Source of the DNA: Entrophospora sp. SA101
Taxonomy: Eukaryota; Glomeromycota; Glomeromycetes; Entrophosporales; Entrophosporaceae
NCBI GenBank assembly: GCA_958430865.1
Contig: CAUDNR010000158.1
Coordinates: forward strand, 107,450 to 134,921
DNA: 27,472 bases
Reading direction: 5' to 3'
Below the pieces are notes generated by a model, which ran no database searches, was not told the DNA's origin, and worked only from the letters and a program-made list of their open reading frames with translations. The translations under genes and the position numbers were made by a program. Positions 9,951 through 20,200 of the stretch are shown one piece after another; within the stretch, counting starts at the first letter, position 1; each line of letters begins with the position of its first letter.

Positions 9951-10493
9951 GTCACCGATTAAACTTTGGGAGAGCGTATTTTTAATTGGTGATAACAATT
10001 ATTTTTGTTTTTGCGTGGATCAGAATGAATAGGGGATCAACGAATTGATTTTGTTATTAGCGAATAATTTTGGTTAAAGATAAAAGTTTATTTAAATAAA
10101 ATATTACTATTTTATTTATTTAGTTTTCTTAGTCGAAACTAATTGACTTATGAGAAAGTTACTTTACAAGTACATTGAATTCAAGATCCTTATATACAAT
10201 TCAATTAATTAGTAATTCTAATATCCCAAAATTGAGATATTCTCTCAATATTGAGAAGTTATCCCAAAATTGAGACGATATCTCAAAATTGCGAGGATAT
10301 CCCAAAATTGTGAGGATATCCCAAGTTGATTCTTTCTTAAATAAACTACGACGTTATACAAATAATTAATAAATAAAATATAATAGATAAAATAATACTA
10401 AATTAATAAAGGTTATAACTAAAAATATAATAATAATAAAAATTAAGAATTTCGGAATTAGTTAAATTCGGCCAAAAGAGCGTCCAAATCTAA
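9951..10493 (-). repeat. Right ~543-bp inverted-repeat arm, inserted in the Tc1 transposase
   Basis: It is an inverted copy of 9108-9672, starting GTCACCGATT and ending near GCGTCCAAATCTAA. It interrupts the transposase frame between the second catalytic Asp region and NPDLNPIENL, so it is an insertion and not part of the Tc1 element. Its short internal units read CAATTTTGGGATAT or GAGATAT on the minus strand, where the left arm has GAAATAT. AAATCT occurs just before the start and also at the end, which could be a target duplication, but the left arm also carries it at its end. It has no coding capacity. Confidence 0.7.
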
Positions 10494-11212
10494 TTCCAGT
10501 AACAAATTGTTTCAACCCTGCCTGCTCTGAGATTGAGCATTATCATCTGAAATACCCATAACTTTGAAAGGTTCAAAGATTGAAGAAGAGGTAATAAGTA
10601 ATCTTTGAATATTTTTTCATATACTTCACCTGTAATGTTAACATCAAATTTATAAGTGGACCAATTTGATCTTGAGTAAAGCATCTCCATACCATTATTC
10701 CAGGTGAGTGGGCAACCTTAGGTACTAAACAATCAATTTTATATTTCTCATGGGGTTGTCTCCAAGCCCAATTTTGGGAGTCATTTGTCAAATATAATGA
10801 ATCTTGATTCATCACTGAATATGACTTCATTCCACTCTAATCAATCTTTACAACATCTCACAAAATGACAACATTTCTTTCTATTTACTTCTGATATTAA
10901 AGGCTTTCTTTCTCCTGCACATATATGGTAACCCATATAAATTTCTTTGCACCATTCTTGTACTTACAAGCCTTATTTATCTCATTTGGACAACTTTCAC
11001 TAAAGCATGTTTACCTCTATCTGAAAGTGACTTGGGTTTCCCACTTCTCTTATCATTTTCAACAGTTCCTTCTTTATTATATCTTTCTAGAATATTATAT
11101 ATGGTTATCAATTGCATCCCAAGTCTTTTGCTTATTTTTGTCTTACATCCCATTTTCAAGCAACAACTACTTTTGCATACACAACAACAAATAATTCTCT
11201 AATTTTAGTCAT
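10494..11212 (-). pseudogene. Tc1-type transposase, N-terminal and first catalytic part
   Basis: From an ATG at 11212 the minus strand shows, across shifted frames, a helix-turn-helix (RLGMQLITIYNILERY, about 11061-11125), the linker GTVENDKRSGKPKSLS, then FSDES (first catalytic Asp). This is followed by WAWRQPHEKYKIDCLVPKV, GIMVWRCF and a VFQ-DNA stretch (second Asp) near 10540. These follow the family order. A stop after VVVA, others between the helix-turn-helix and the catalytic core, and a frameshift at the second Asp make it a pseudogene. The remainder lies beyond the inserted arm at 9716-9950. Confidence 0.82.
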
Positions 11213-11365
11213 CTGATTTAAATGATTTTTTTGTGAAATGATATAAAGATCTAAAAACAATTTTATAAGTGTATGTTTATTAGGGATCCAAAATTTCATG
11301 TGTAACAAATTTTTCCTAGGGGTTGGCACCGTTAACCATTCAACCGTGGTTAACCGGGAATTACT

Positions 11366-11445
11366 CGTTTATTCGTTTTATTCATTTTGTTCGTTTTGTT
11401 CGTTTTGTTCGTTTTGTTCGTTTCATTCGTTTCATTCGTTTCATT
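11366..11445 (+). repeat. Nonamer tandem repeat (CGTTTTGTT / CGTTTCATT)
   Basis: Nine consecutive units of 8-9 bases: early degenerate units, then three of CGTTTTGTT, then three of CGTTTCATT. The 9-base period keeps all frames open, so spurious Phe-Cys-Ser or Phe-Val-Arg repeat frames run through it. I do not treat these as genes. It is preceded by a perfect 8-bp hairpin (GTTAACCA at 11331-11338, TGGTTAAC at 11347-11354). Confidence 0.9.
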
Positions 11446-12505
11446 CGAATAGAAATCCTAAGGACGTTCTATTTTTTCAGTTCATATATAAAATTCATCG
11501 TCTCCGCAAACTTTTAAACTTTTATTGTTTCAGGTTATAAAATACAACGCCATTGAGTAATTAAGCCTGTGTCTCCAGAAAAAAACTCATTCACCGGTTG
11601 TTATTAGATTAGAAATTAGTGGGTTTGGTTCTAAATAAGCAGAGTGCAAAATTAGAATACCAGGAACTGCCAAATAGTTTTAGCCTAAGCTCTAAATAGT
11701 TCGGTTCGGTTTCGGTTTGGTTCAAAGAGTAAACCGAACCGTTCGGAGCTTTAGAAATTATACAAATTCAAGAAAAATATCTAAAGACCTTTTTTCAGAG
11801 AAAATCCAGATTTTCAAAGTACTATTTCCAACCTTGGTTGAAGGATGAATGTGTAGTTCGATATATCTTTTTTTTTCTGAAATAAAGAATTATATATAAT
11901 AACGCAAAAAAGATTAGCAAGAAATGATTTTTTTTCCTCAAATTAATCATTTTTCATTCCCAATTAACAAGTCAATTGGATCACATCTCCAAACAAAATG
12001 CCCGGTCAGTATGGTAATATCTTGCAGAATGTTACTATTACCAATTGTTAAGTGTAACTGATCTCTTCCCTTCGGTCTAAAGATTAAAAGCAAGAGCATC
12101 AACATCTATATATATCGATCCAATTCAACCTGACTTCACTAACTGATTCAAATCCACAGTGTTTTTTATTTCTACCCTGTCAGCAGATAATATGAACTCA
12201 TTCTTTTTTTACGTTTTCATCGATGTTCTCCTTTTCTAATTGTTGGATGTACCTTTTCTCAAAATCTTTTTAAAACTGATATTTAAAATATTAACTTGGC
12301 TAGAAAATAGTGATCAAAAAAATTACATTATCTAAAGTATATGAAAAGTTCCAAATTTTACTATATTTTAATTTTAATGAAATAATTAATAAATTATTAA
12401 TATCACAACCATCATTTTCAAATTTTCTTTGCAAAACTTATCAGTTGAAAATAAAAATAAGATAACCTATTACTTTGTGATTTTGTGTAGATCAATTTTG
12501 AAATC
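11446..12505. other. Intergenic with one strong hairpin, no gene seen
   Basis: A perfect 11-bp inverted repeat (CGGTTCGGTTT at 11702-11712, AAACCGAACCG at 11731-11741) stands out from AT-rich surroundings. With the hairpin and nonamer array upstream it may mark a non-autonomous element. An 18-codon ATG frame at 11998 is too short to support. The last ~100 bases end in TTGTGTAG just before the next gene, a possible 5'-UTR splice acceptor. Confidence 0.4.
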
Positions 12506-13291
12506 ATGTTTAACAATTTGAAATTCTCTCTAAAAAATTTTGCCAATATTTGTAATAAAGATATCAGTAGAAATTATAATAAAAATATACATTTAAAAAA
12601 GAAAGTCTTTATAAATAATAATTATAATATTTTTATTAATCAGAATCAATTACATTTTCATAAAAATAATGTTAATTTGTTAATTGAAAAAGTCAATTAT
12701 AACAACAAATATATCCATTCATCGTTTTTCAATTATTTTGATAAATCTAACATCATTTACAATAATGATGATAGCAAAAGTAATGATAACGATGGTAACA
12801 ATGATTCTGGCAACAATAATAATACTGTCACAAACACTACTAAAAGTATAGATGTTGACACAAAAACCACTAGCAACATTGCAGAAATCACCAACACAGC
12901 TTCATCTTCGTTGTCTTCATCACCACCAGCAGCAGCATCAGCTAATGATCAACAAAATTTAGATAGACGTCTATTAATTTCATTTACATGTAAAGTGTGT
13001 TCTCACCAATCAACAAAGACGATGTCAAAACACTCATATGATCATGGTGTAGTGATTATACAATGTCCTTCATGTAATAATAATCATTTGATAGCTGATC
13101 ATTTAGGATGGTTTCGTGATGGTAAAACAACTATAGAAGACTTGATGCTTGAAAAAGGTGAAAAGGTTTTGAAATTTATTGCAGATGAGAAGTTTGAATG
13201 GAATTCTGAGACAATTGGGAAGGGAAAATTGAGAATAAAATTACAAAAAAATTCAATCAAAGGAAAAGGTCAATTTCCTGAAGATGATTAG
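12506..13291 (+). CDS. Mitochondrial DNL-type zinc-finger protein (Zim17/Tim15/DNLZ family)
   Basis: One exon, 261 residues. Residues 155-203 form the DNL zinc-finger domain: CKVC (C162, C165), SKHSYDHGVVIIQCPSC (C187, C190), then HLIADHLGWF. In the family these four cysteines bind one zinc ion. The protein keeps matrix Hsp70 (mortalin/Ssc1) soluble and supports protein import and Fe-S biogenesis. The N-terminal ~75 residues are Asn/Lys-rich and basic with few acids, as expected of a mitochondrial presequence. Residues ~85-150 are a low-complexity Asn/Ser/Thr linker, which makes the protein longer than the usual 150-210. The signature Asp-Asn-Leu is Asp-His-Leu here (residues 198-200). The C-terminal ~55 residues are a Lys-rich extension. 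The start is the first in-frame ATG. Confidence 0.92.
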   Translation: MFNNLKFSLKNFANICNKDISRNYNKNIHLKKKVFINNNYNIFINQNQLHFHKNNVNLLIEKVNYNNKYIHSSFFNYFDKSNIIYNNDDSKSNDNDGNNDSGNNNNTVTNTTKSIDVDTKTTSNIAEITNTASSSLSSSPPAAASANDQQNLDRRLLISFTCKVCSHQSTKTMSKHSYDHGVVIIQCPSCNNNHLIADHLGWFRDGKTTIEDLMLEKGEKVLKFIADEKFEWNSETIGKGKLRIKLQKNSIKGKGQFPEDD

Positions 13292-14146
13292 TTACTAAAA
13301 CTGATGTTGGTTTTTCTGTTACTGTTGATTAAAAGAAATTTTCTTGATTGATTATCTGTGAAAATTTCAGAATGGTAGACCATTATATATTATTATACTG
13401 CGTATATTTATTTAGTAATAATTAAATTTAAAATATCATTAATGTCTGGCAACATCAAAAATTGGTATACTTGTTGTCATAGTAATTAATAATCATTTTT
13501 GCAATCAATGCTCTTTTTTTAATAAAATTATATATCATAAATTTAAAGCTGTAATAAAACAAAAGAAATACATCTTTAATCATCAGATAATCACCCAATC
13601 ATCATCATCTCCTTCATCACTTTCCAGATAATCTCTGGGTAATTAATTTCATTGTGAATTCTTTGGAACCTCATTCTTTATCAAAAGTTACTAATTAAAA
13701 ATATCAGTTTGAACAAAATATATTTCAATAAATTATATTAACTTGTTACAATTATTAAATACTTTAAACAACCGTTTATTCAACTCATTATATAGAGGAT
13801 TGATAAGTTTTCTAAATCTTGACAATTTAAACCAATTGATTGCTGTCATTTTGACTACAAATTTTTCCATTTATTCTAATAATGTTTAGACAATTATGAC
13901 AAAAACAGAAATGACTTTTTTTCAATATCCAAGTCTGATTCTTTTATTTTTGTAATAAAAAAACATCCTCAATTTTGTATAATGGTGGATTATTGCTTAA
14001 TATCGTTCTTCTGTCTGGTCTTATTTGATCCAAATCATCATGTTCTTCGAATCTTTGCCTTGTTACTTAATCCTCCTAAGGAAGGATCTATAATAGTCAT
14101 TGACGGCTAGGGTACTGTGAATAAATTACGATTTCTTCTTTCTCTA
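13292..14146. other. Intergenic with minus-strand coding-like scraps
   Basis: On the minus strand, 13583-13636 reads as an acidic C-terminus (RDYLESDEGDDDDWVII, then stop) behind a possible acceptor. About 13968-14060 reads RFEEHDDLDQIRPDRRTIL and then continues briefly to a stop. They cannot be joined into one frame, and no homologous family is recognised. They may be eroded exons of the gene whose zinc knuckle lies at 14162-14203. Confidence 0.3.
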
Positions 14147-14338
14147 TTAATGCTTGAATCCACAATCCCTTATAATGTGCCCTAGTTGCCCGCAGGAATA
14201 ACATTTCTTTTTTGGATCTTTGTTTGTCAAGTTGTCAATAGTTCTATCCCGTGATAATAGAACCTAAATAATTGATCCGGATTTACCCTTGAAATAAAGA
14301 AATACGAGGCCCACTGCTATCAATTCGGGATAGTTATC
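14147..14338 (-). pseudogene. Degenerate CCHC zinc-knuckle protein
   Basis: On the minus strand, 14203-14162 encodes CYSCGQLGHIIRDC, a perfect CX2CX4HX4C zinc knuckle as in retroelement Gag proteins and CNBP-like nucleic-acid-binding proteins. The frame stays open upstream to an in-frame stop near 14261, and beyond it the same frame resumes (DNYPELIAVG, then LVFLYFKGK) back to 14338. A stop follows FKH just after the knuckle. A Gag relic is the simplest reading, but no reverse transcriptase, integrase or LTR is near. A spliced cellular gene is not excluded. Confidence 0.45.
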
Positions 14339-14803
14339 TTTCCAATTAGAATTTGATAGTAAAGGCAGTTAATAATATCCAGTGTGATGAGTTCAAGATA
14401 TTTAATTGCATCTAGCAGTTTATTTGTAAAGATGAAGATAAAAACAAAGGTATGCTTTGCATTCAATAGTTCTAACAATAATTTAATTATCAATCATGAA
14501 TTGAAATTTGGGTTTCTGTATCAAATCAAATGGTTTTAGTCCACACAACCTGCACAAGCGTCATTGATTAATTTTTTGGGAGAGCGAATTTAATTAAATC
14601 AGTAGATCATGAGGTCAAACCAGGGTATTTACTAGCAATAGTTTTGGGTATGATTTGATTATCAAGTCGAAACTCGTTAGTTATTATGATTATAAGAATC
14701 TAATTTTTGTTTGCTCTTATGATTTGATTGGCTGATCATTACACATCAAATGCAAATGAAAATCATTTATTTTTTTTTTCTAACAAAAAAATAAATCAAT
14801 AAA
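14339..14803. other. Intergenic upstream of eL18, with a scrap of the inverted-arm repeat
   Basis: 14564-14586 reads GATTAA, a short T run, then GGGAGAGCG, the same order as the inner end of both inverted-repeat arms at 9672 and 9951. It is immediately followed by GAATTTAATTAA, which resembles their outer ends. This may be an internally deleted copy. The rest is AT-rich and presumably contains the eL18 promoter. Confidence 0.35.
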
Positions 14804-15662
14804 ATGGTAAATCTAATATTAATCAACTAATTAATTAATAAAAAATGAACTAGTTAATAATATATATTAGAAAAAAATAAAAATATTCTAATAAACCAAA
14901 TTTTGTAGGGTATTGACATTAAGAAACACCACGTAAGAAAGAGGAATAGAACAGAACCAAAAAGTGAAGATGTTTATCTCAGGTTATTAGTTAAGGTAAA
15001 TTAGAATGAGCGAGTGAATAATGAAAGGAACAAACAAATAATTTGGTTCAAATTAAAGTCATTAACACACACAGATATATATCTTACATTAACAAATAGC
15101 TTTATAGAGTTTTAGCGAGAAGAACAGACTCTAAGTTTAATAAAGTGATATTAAAACGACTATTTATGTCACGAGTGAATAGACCACCAATTTCAATTTC
15201 TCGACTAATTTGTAATTTGGAAAAGCATTCAGGTAAAATTGCAGTGGTAGTTGGAACAGTCACAGATGATAATCGAGTATTAGATATACCAAAAATATCA
15301 GTTGCAGCGCTCAGAATAACAAAAACAGCTAAAGCGAGAATTTTAAAAGTTGGTGGCGAAGTACTCACACTAGATCAATTGGCTTTACGTTCACCAACCG
15401 GTTCTAATACTGTACTCTTACGAGGTCCTAAATCTAGAGAAGCCATTAGACATTTTGGGATGGGTCCACATAAGAACGCCAAGTATGAATTTTATATTAT
15501 TATTATTATTATTTCATTAATTTTAATATTATACTAAAAAAATTTCTTTTTGATTAAATAATAATGACAATCAATAAAATTTAAAGACCTTATGTTCGTG
15601 CAAAGGGAAGGAAATTTGAGAAAGCACGTGGTCGTAGAGCTTCTCGTGGTTTCAAAGTTTAA
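14804..15662 (+). CDS. RPL18: 60S ribosomal protein eL18
   Basis: Four exons: 14804-14806 (the ATG alone), 14909-14995, 15100-15482, 15587-15662. They join in phase to 182 residues, against 186-188 in yeast and human. The start reads [20 protein letters not shown]. Conserved eL18 blocks follow: [56 protein letters not shown], and the end [20 protein letters not shown] followed by FKV. The protein is a structural component of the large cytoplasmic subunit. A first exon holding only the initiator codon, followed by a 102-base intron, is a known arrangement in ribosomal-protein genes; initiating at a downstream ATG would lose the conserved N-terminus. It converges with the minus-strand pseudouridine synthase gene 371 bases away. 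Confidence 0.96.
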
Positions 15663-16033
15663 AATTAAATTATTATTGATTTTATAGCATTGTAATTATC
15701 ATTGGATTGTTACATTAATAAATTTGCACATTTGCAGTTTTTATCACTAAATTAAAAATTCATAGGCAAAAAAAAACTTAATTCAAGTTTTGTTTGTTGT
15801 AAAAATATATGTCTTATAAATCCTTATTGCATCAAGATAAAAATAATTTGAGAGCTAACTTTTTATTTAGATTTTTGAAAAAAATTAAGGAAATTTTCAA
15901 GGTTCCAATATTTCAGGAAGTTTCAACTCCTTCCATTTCTTCACTTGGAATTCCACTAAACATATACTGTTCTTGATACTCTTTTCATTCAAAATAAACT
16001 GTGAACACGCTAGCCTATTCATAAACAAATAAA
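15663..16033. other. Convergent intergenic region, no gene seen
   Basis: Shared 3' region of eL18 (plus) and the pseudouridine synthase (minus). An AATAAA at 15717-15722 is a plausible eL18 polyadenylation signal. Nothing else stands out. Confidence 0.45.
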
Positions 16034-17162
16034 TTAGGAATCATAGACTAAATTAGAGAATGGATCATCAGATTCTATATCCAAAGACTTTATTTCATCA
16101 ATTACTTCCTTCTCTTCTTTCTCGTCATCATTATTATTGTTTCTCAATGGTATGAATAATTTATGTGCGTGCAACATCATTCTCCAAGTATCAGTATAAC
16201 AAAGATTTTCGCATAAATTTTCATAATGATAGTCTCCTAATATAGGATGTTTTAAATATAAGCAATGCAATCTCAATTGATGTCTTCTTCCTGTTATTGG
16301 AAACAATTGAATTAATGTTACTGATATTTTATCATCATCATCATCACCATTATTTAAAGGATGAAAATATCCTCTTTTAATTACTTTAATTTCAGTTTTT
16401 GCTTCCTAAAAAAAATGCAAGTTCAATTAGTTTATACATTTTTTTTTAGTTAAACACATCTATGTGTATAGTTGTACCTTTCCAAGATTGTCCTCACTAC
16501 CAAGACACATTCTATATCTATTATTAGGTACTTCAGCTATAGGTTGATCAACAATATAACTATTATCAAAAAAATAATAAAGTTTTTTAGAAGAGAAAAA
16601 ATTTTGTTTGTTGTCAATTTTTAATGCTCACTTATCATCTTTCATCCAATTTCTAACAATTGCCAAATAACTTTTTTTAACAGTTCTTTTTGTAAATGCC
16701 ACGCTTGCTAATCTTGCTGAAAGTTTTGTCAATGCTAGACAATAACAACCTGATGTTGAATAATCCAATTGATGTACGTTACGTAACGGCTTTGGTAATG
16801 TTGGATCATAAGAATATAATAATGATAATACTATATACATATAATAAGTAATCATATAATAAGAAAATGTATAGTAATTTGATTTATTTGTACATACCAG
16901 TTGGTCTTTTAGAAGAATCGCCATCAATTTTTACATCATAACTTTTTATACAATGAAAAAAAAAATCGTTTATTGATAATATTAATGCAATTTTATTTTA
17001 TCTTTTGTAAAACAATCAATCTTACGGTTTATCGATGACCAAAAATTCTTCATTACGAAACAAAATTTTGATCTTTGGTATATTGATACGAAATTCGTTA
17101 TTTAATTTACTATTATAACGATATGTTTGAATTCTTGGATTATTATCATTAGTGGCTTCCAT
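16034..17162 (-). CDS. RluA-family pseudouridine synthase, RPUSD1-like, with an apparent frameshift
   Basis: Five exons: 17162-17026, 16941-16898, 16830-16632, 16559-16478, 16406-16034. The protein opens MEATNDNNPRIQTYRYN and has FLVIDKPYDVKIDG (the family's N-terminal block). The catalytic motif is HQLDYSTSG with Asp83 as nucleophile, then the TKRTVKKSYLAIVR strand, and near the C-terminus TGRRHQLRLHCLYLKHPILG. HQLD instead of HRLD is typical of the RPUSD1 branch. The enzyme isomerises uridine to pseudouridine in RNA; the target RNA cannot be read from sequence. Exon phases agree through exon 4. In exon 5 one extra base near 16379-16381 (ATTTAAA where ATTAAA would continue VIKRGYF) gives a stop after EAKTEIKVI and would leave 163 residues. 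Removing it gives about 277. No alternative acceptor repairs it. This is either a real lesion or a base error in a homopolymer. Confidence 0.85.
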
Positions 17163-17281
17163 TTATAACGGTAAATTATTATATTTTTTATATTTTTGCG
17201 TGCATTTCAATTTCGATAATTGATCTGCATAGCTTTTTATTAAAATAAAATTTTAAATATATAAATTAATTAATATGATTT

Positions 17282-20200
17282 CTATGCATAATAAGATGGT
17301 GATATTAATATATCAGAAAGAAGTGTTAATTGTTCTTCAGTGAATTGTTTCGTATCTTCGTGCCAAGAATCCTGGTGCGTCCTTCTAAAATCTGCAAATG
17401 TTTTCTTTACAGTTGTCTAATTAACAGAACAATTATATGTATATGTATGTATATATATATATATATATTAAATTTAAGGATTAGAATTATTTATGTAAAA
17501 AAAGTTTTTTTATAAAAAATGATAGAAACAATAATTACTTGTATTGGTACAGGATCAGATATACAGTTCGCTAATTTTACAAGAACATCAGGCATCCATT
17601 TTGGCACTTCATATGGAAATGCATCAATTAAACATGAAAGACCAAGTACACCAGCATGGCGTGTAAGGATTGCCTCTTGAAAACCGAGCGGAAGGGCTGC
17701 ACGTGGTGCTTGATTTGTTTTCTTTCTTGGAGGAATTTTAGTTTCCAATAGTTTTGAAAATTGCTCCTTTAATATGAAGGAAATAAGGTTTTTATATTTT
17801 AACATTTTTGTTAAACTTTAAAAGCATTTTCATTATCATTATCTATATATCTAATATACACATATATACATACTTTTAAAGTATCGATTGCATCTCTCTG
17901 TGAGCAACGAATAAGTCCCGATAATGTAACTGCAGCCAATTGTCTCACCTTTTATAAATGAATCATAAATAATTTTTAATATTGCAAAAATAAAAATATA
18001 ATACAATAAAACTATTGTTGATATACACTCGCTCACCTCTATTTGGTTGTCTTTTAACATTCCGGAAACAACATTCATAACTTTAATCATTTCTCTTTTA
18101 TTTAACATAAATAAATGTTTGAAAAAAAAGATTTGCAAAACAGGTAATGCTTTTACTCTGATACGCCAACTGGATGATTCGGTCAAAATTTCTAAAAATT
18201 TATCAATAATCAATGGAACCATATCTGGCGGATATGGAAATGAAGCAATTATGTTTAAAACAAGGGTTGATACTGTTTGTAGATCTTGATCATCGTTAAC
18301 ATCTTGCATTTGAAATATTGAGGGCAATAATGGCAATATCAAATAATAGGTTCCAGATGCTTGCCATAAAGTAAGAGCATCATACAACCATGCAACCACT
18401 AATAATAATAATAAAATAATAAAATTGGTATCGAATAATTATTATTAGCATTAATAACATTGAATGAATGTATAGATGTATGATGTATTTAGTCATGTGT
18501 TTGTATAATTTACCGGTTTTGCCAGCATTTCCATATTCCGATGATCCTTCTGAAGCTGGTTTCTTTTCTGTTTTCCAAATCGCTAATAATCTAACTGATT
18601 CATCCAATGTTTGTTTAAAATTTACATCCATACTCATGGGAACATACCCCATGCCATTACCACATTTTATATTACTCTCTAATATTTCATCAATGTTTGA
18701 TGCAGAGGGATGCCATTGTATTTGTAAAAGCAAGTTTATATTTGCTGCAATCACATCACGTACTTGTTTATAAGGATGCCGAAGATTTTCAAAATAAACT
18801 TCAAGTAATGGTTTGGATTTTGGTATCATACGCCATGAAAATGAATTAAATAAAGTATTCACAAAAGAAAGTTTTTTTGCTTCAGCAAAAGAAGCATGTG
18901 ATGTCAAGTCGACCTTTGATTTCAATATCAGTTCAATAATAGGAAGAACACGGCGAGGGTCTCTATTTCTCTGGTAAAAAAATCAATTTTATATATAATA
19001 AATTTTTTAAATTAATTTAAAACAAATTCAATAATAATAATTATCGACTTGTTACCAAACAATAGCCAAGAAATTTTTCCCAATATATTAATGAATCTGG
19101 TGTGATTAGATTAAATGTATTTTCAAGCAAAGGAATCAACCAACTCCATAAACTTTTTAAACTTTCCAATTTCCAATGTTTACTTCCTCTCACAATGCCA
19201 GCCATAATTTCTGACACTGCTCTCTGCTGATGCTTTTCCGTTGATTTACACAATTTTGTAATTTCTGGTATAATAATTTCTAGAAATGAATCTTCGTACA
19301 TTTGAAAAATACTTTTAAAAAGATTTGCATTGATAACGGAGAAAACATCTTCTCTATCACGAGTAGATTCCTGTGACAAATACAGTATAAATGAAGACCA
19401 GAAACTATTTTCAGAAAATTTCTCAAGCAGTTTAAGATAAGCTGGATTAGATAAATTATCAACTGCTGGCATAGTGATTGAATTGGTACGTGGCACATAG
19501 TACTGAAGCTTTTCAGGCCAAACATACCAGCCGATATTTGTCTTATCCTGTAATATTCTATTAAAAAAACCAAAAAAGTTATGAAAATAATTTCGAAATA
19601 TTAATTAAATCTCAAAAAATTTTTTTGCTACAAACAAGTTTTTTGCATCGTTTTCACTTTCAATTGGAGTAACACCAGATTCTAGATAATTATCTGTAAA
19701 CCCAGTTGGGAGTGGAGACTTTACATAAAGCGTTTTCTTTAGAGGATTAGTTGATTTTCCCAATGTAATAAGTTCAGGATCACCCTCAAGAAATGTTCTT
19801 TGTTTAATATGAAATAATATTCTTGTAGTTGTTGAAATGGCAATACGTCTCATTGCTGGAAGTTCTGAAAGTAAATTATTCACAGCAAATTCGGCCAATT
19901 CAACAGATGTTGGTGCCTCCGGTCTTACTAATAAATCTAAGAAATTTGCTGCCATAGAAGCAAATCTCCAATGAAGATTATTAGAATTTACCAAACCCAA
20001 AAGTTTATCAACCTAATCAATCAATCAATAATTAATATACTGTTTTACTAATAAATAATTAATCAGGAATTAATGATTTTTTAATAATCATACAAGTTCA
20101 AAATAACTAGTCTTTTGCAAATCCATTCTTTGTTTAGTTTTACGTGAAATCCTCTCATACTTATCCTCGTCAAGTTTTAATGACAACGTATCCAAAGCTC

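Larger units (their letters stand above)
9696..11306 (-). mobile_element. Dead Tc1/mariner-type DNA transposon
   Basis: The minus strand carries a split, degenerate Tc1-family transposase. Imperfect ~25-base terminal inverted repeats lie at 9696-9720 and about 11278-11306; the shared core is CATGAAATTTTGG versus TGTGAAATTTTTGG. The element would be about 1.07 kb once the ~543-bp insertion at 9951-10493 is removed, roughly the expected size for a compact Tc1-like element, though slightly short. Multiple stops and frameshifts show it is inactive. The terminal repeats are the least certain part of this call. Confidence 0.72.

Noticed and set aside
9108..10493. LTR retrotransposon with two LTRs
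   Set aside because: The arms are inverted, not direct, and the DNA between them is Tc1 transposase rather than gag-pol.
11366..11445. CRISPR array
   Set aside because: Contiguous 9-base units without spacers in a eukaryotic context.
11298..11540. Phe-Cys-Ser repeat protein
   Set aside because: An artefact of the 9-base tandem repeat. Another frame is equally open and there is no flanking coding signal.
15102..15368. Minus-strand 88-codon frame
   Set aside because: Antisense shadow of eL18 exon 3.
18047..18289. Plus-strand frames at 18047-18289, 18468-18773 and 21523-21813
   Set aside because: Antisense shadows of PA200 exons.
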